Assembly (NCBI GenBank): GCA_937862885.1
Contig: CALMEE010000135.1
Span: forward strand, 1 to 64,000
Direction: 5' to 3'
DNA: 64,000 nucleotides
Origin: an uncultured Planctomycetaceae bacterium
GTDB taxonomy: Bacteria > Planctomycetota > Planctomycetia > Pirellulales > Pirellulaceae
How positions within the stretch are numbered: position 1 is the stretch's first letter; every line of letters begins with the position of its first letter. The notes beneath the pieces are model-generated. The model was not told the DNA's origin, did no database searches, and was given only the letters and a program-made list of their open reading frames with translations. This document shows positions 63,252-64,000 of the stretch, piece after piece. The position numbers and the translations under genes are program-made.

Positions 63252-64000
63252 TTAGACTAATCGACCAAATGTTTGATCGTAGACTAATCGCCAGATTGGT
63301 TGATGGATGATGCAGGCGGCTAACCAAGTGCACGCTAACCAGCCAGCTGGATTCTCTTGCTGAAATGCGCTCGGACGTATCTTCATCAGCATCATAAGAG
63401 CGAACGCAATGAACGCAACAACCAAAACTGCTTGCCAGCCCATCGCCATTCCGAATACCAAGAATCCGGTAAGCACACTTGTGCTGGCTCCTGCTCTGGT
63501 CATCAGTGCAAGCAGGTAGCCGATTCCAGCCCCCACCATTCCGCCAATTGCCGCAGTTAGGATGGCTGATGACCAGGTGCAATTCTCAGCGGAATGTTGC
63601 AACCACCGTCCTGGAGCCACAGGTATCAGGAATGGAAGAATTCCGAGAATGATCAGAACAAAAAGTAACAGTATAAGAATTCGCCATGTAGCGAATTTTT
63701 GCCGATCAAGGGTCGTCATGCACCATGTGATTAATACGCAGAATAGCAAGGAGTGGAAAAGCCAATACGAAATCAAATCCCATCGCGGATACAGTACCGT
63801 ATAAACTGCGCCTTTGTAGGCATTGATGGAGCGAACTGGAATATTCCACCCGCCGGATATCAGTTCCACACAATAGAGCCCCAAGAATACGCTTCCCGTT
63901 AACAATTCAATGGATGGATATCGCGCAGATATCGGTAAACCGCAGTTACGGCAAAGACCTTTCAAGCGACACCATCCCAAAATCGGCACATTGTCTCGTA
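63252..64000 (-). CDS. Prepilin-peptidase-like (A24) protein, 5' part outside the window
   Basis: The frame runs off the window edge; codons at the edge read RDNVPILGW, the conserved N-terminal stretch of type IV prepilin peptidases, followed by CRNCGLPISARYPSIELLTG. Several membrane helices follow. Active enzymes need two Asp: one in an ID motif and one in GxGD. Here the first site reads TTLDRQ and the second AGASTSVLTGF before FGMAMGWQA, so both conserved Asp positions look replaced (Thr and Ser). It is probably an inactive or repurposed homolog, unless alignment shifts restore one Asp. Membrane topology otherwise fits the family. Confidence 0.75.
   Translation of the reverse strand, partial: RDNVPILGWCRLKGLCRNCGLPISARYPSIELLTGSVFLGLYCVELISGGWNIPVRSINAYKGAVYTVLYPRWDLISYWLFHSLLFCVLITWCMTTLDRQKFATWRILILLLFVLIILGILPFLIPVAPGRWLQHSAENCTWSSAILTAAIGGMVGAGIGYLLALMTRAGASTSVLTGFLVFGMAMGWQAVLVVAFIAFALMMLMKIRPSAFQQENPAGWLACTWLAACIIHQPIWRLVYDQTFGRLV

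Noticed and set aside
1-64000. CRISPR arrays, insertion sequences or prophage
   Set aside because: No evenly spaced direct repeats, transposase, integrase or phage structural gene was seen on reading the window.

Overview
The window reads as a chromosomal segment of a planctomycete (Planctomycetota, probably a Pirellulales-type relative). The evidence is indirect: a tiny SSNTGC-type lipoprotein of a kind common in that phylum, a DUF11-repeat secreted protein, an SSS symporter beside a Gfo/Idh/MocA oxidoreductase, a very large MMPL/RND permease, many secreted proteins without recognisable domains, roughly balanced base composition, and flagellar P- and L-ring genes (flgI, flgH) that require an outer membrane. 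I see no insertion sequence, prophage or CRISPR array. One tRNA gene, tRNA-Ser(UGA), is present.

Region 1 (1-8.9 kb): a partial helical protein, a small lipoprotein, then a minus-strand carbohydrate set transcribed from 8877 down to 1453: Gfo/Idh/MocA oxidoreductase, sodium:solute symporter, GH38 alpha-mannosidase, PhyH-type dioxygenase and ribokinase. Mannosidase and dioxygenase genes overlap by ATGA. Region 2 (9-24.2 kb): TPR protein, tRNA-Ser, secreted planctomycete-type proteins, a SKI2-like helicase, an M16 protease, a coiled-coil protein, and an SRAP (YedK/HMCES-like) DNA-protein crosslink protein with an uncharacterised partner. The long intergenic gaps here hold possible decayed reading frames and RNA hairpins.

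Region 3 (24.5-41.8 kb) is a divergent flagellar locus. The minus arm encodes rod, ring and hook-junction parts (flgF-like, flgG, flgA, flgH, flgI, flgJ, then flgN, flgK, flgL). The plus arm encodes motor switch and export gate parts (fliM-like, fliN, fliO, fliP, flhA), followed by a small two-helix membrane protein overlapping flhA and a lipoprotein. fliQ, fliR, flhB, flgM and flagellin are not here.

Region 4 (42-55 kb): fxsA, coaD, a secreted endo/exonuclease/phosphatase-family protein and an FKBP isomerase, then a co-directional set: giant MMPL permease, SAM methyltransferase, LPG-synthase-C (DUF2156) acyltransferase-like protein, class II DAHP synthase and a thioester-reductase-like SDR. 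I infer that this set makes and exports a lipid-like or aromatic product; it is the best candidate here for an undescribed system. Region 5 (55.5-64 kb): YpfJ-like metalloprotease, zinc-ribbon membrane protein, DUF11 protein with a histidine-rich patch, two uncharacterised proteins, and the 3' part of a prepilin-peptidase-like gene whose product appears to lack the catalytic aspartates.

Start codons were chosen by ribosome-binding site, signal peptide and family length. Several are uncertain and are flagged in the entries.
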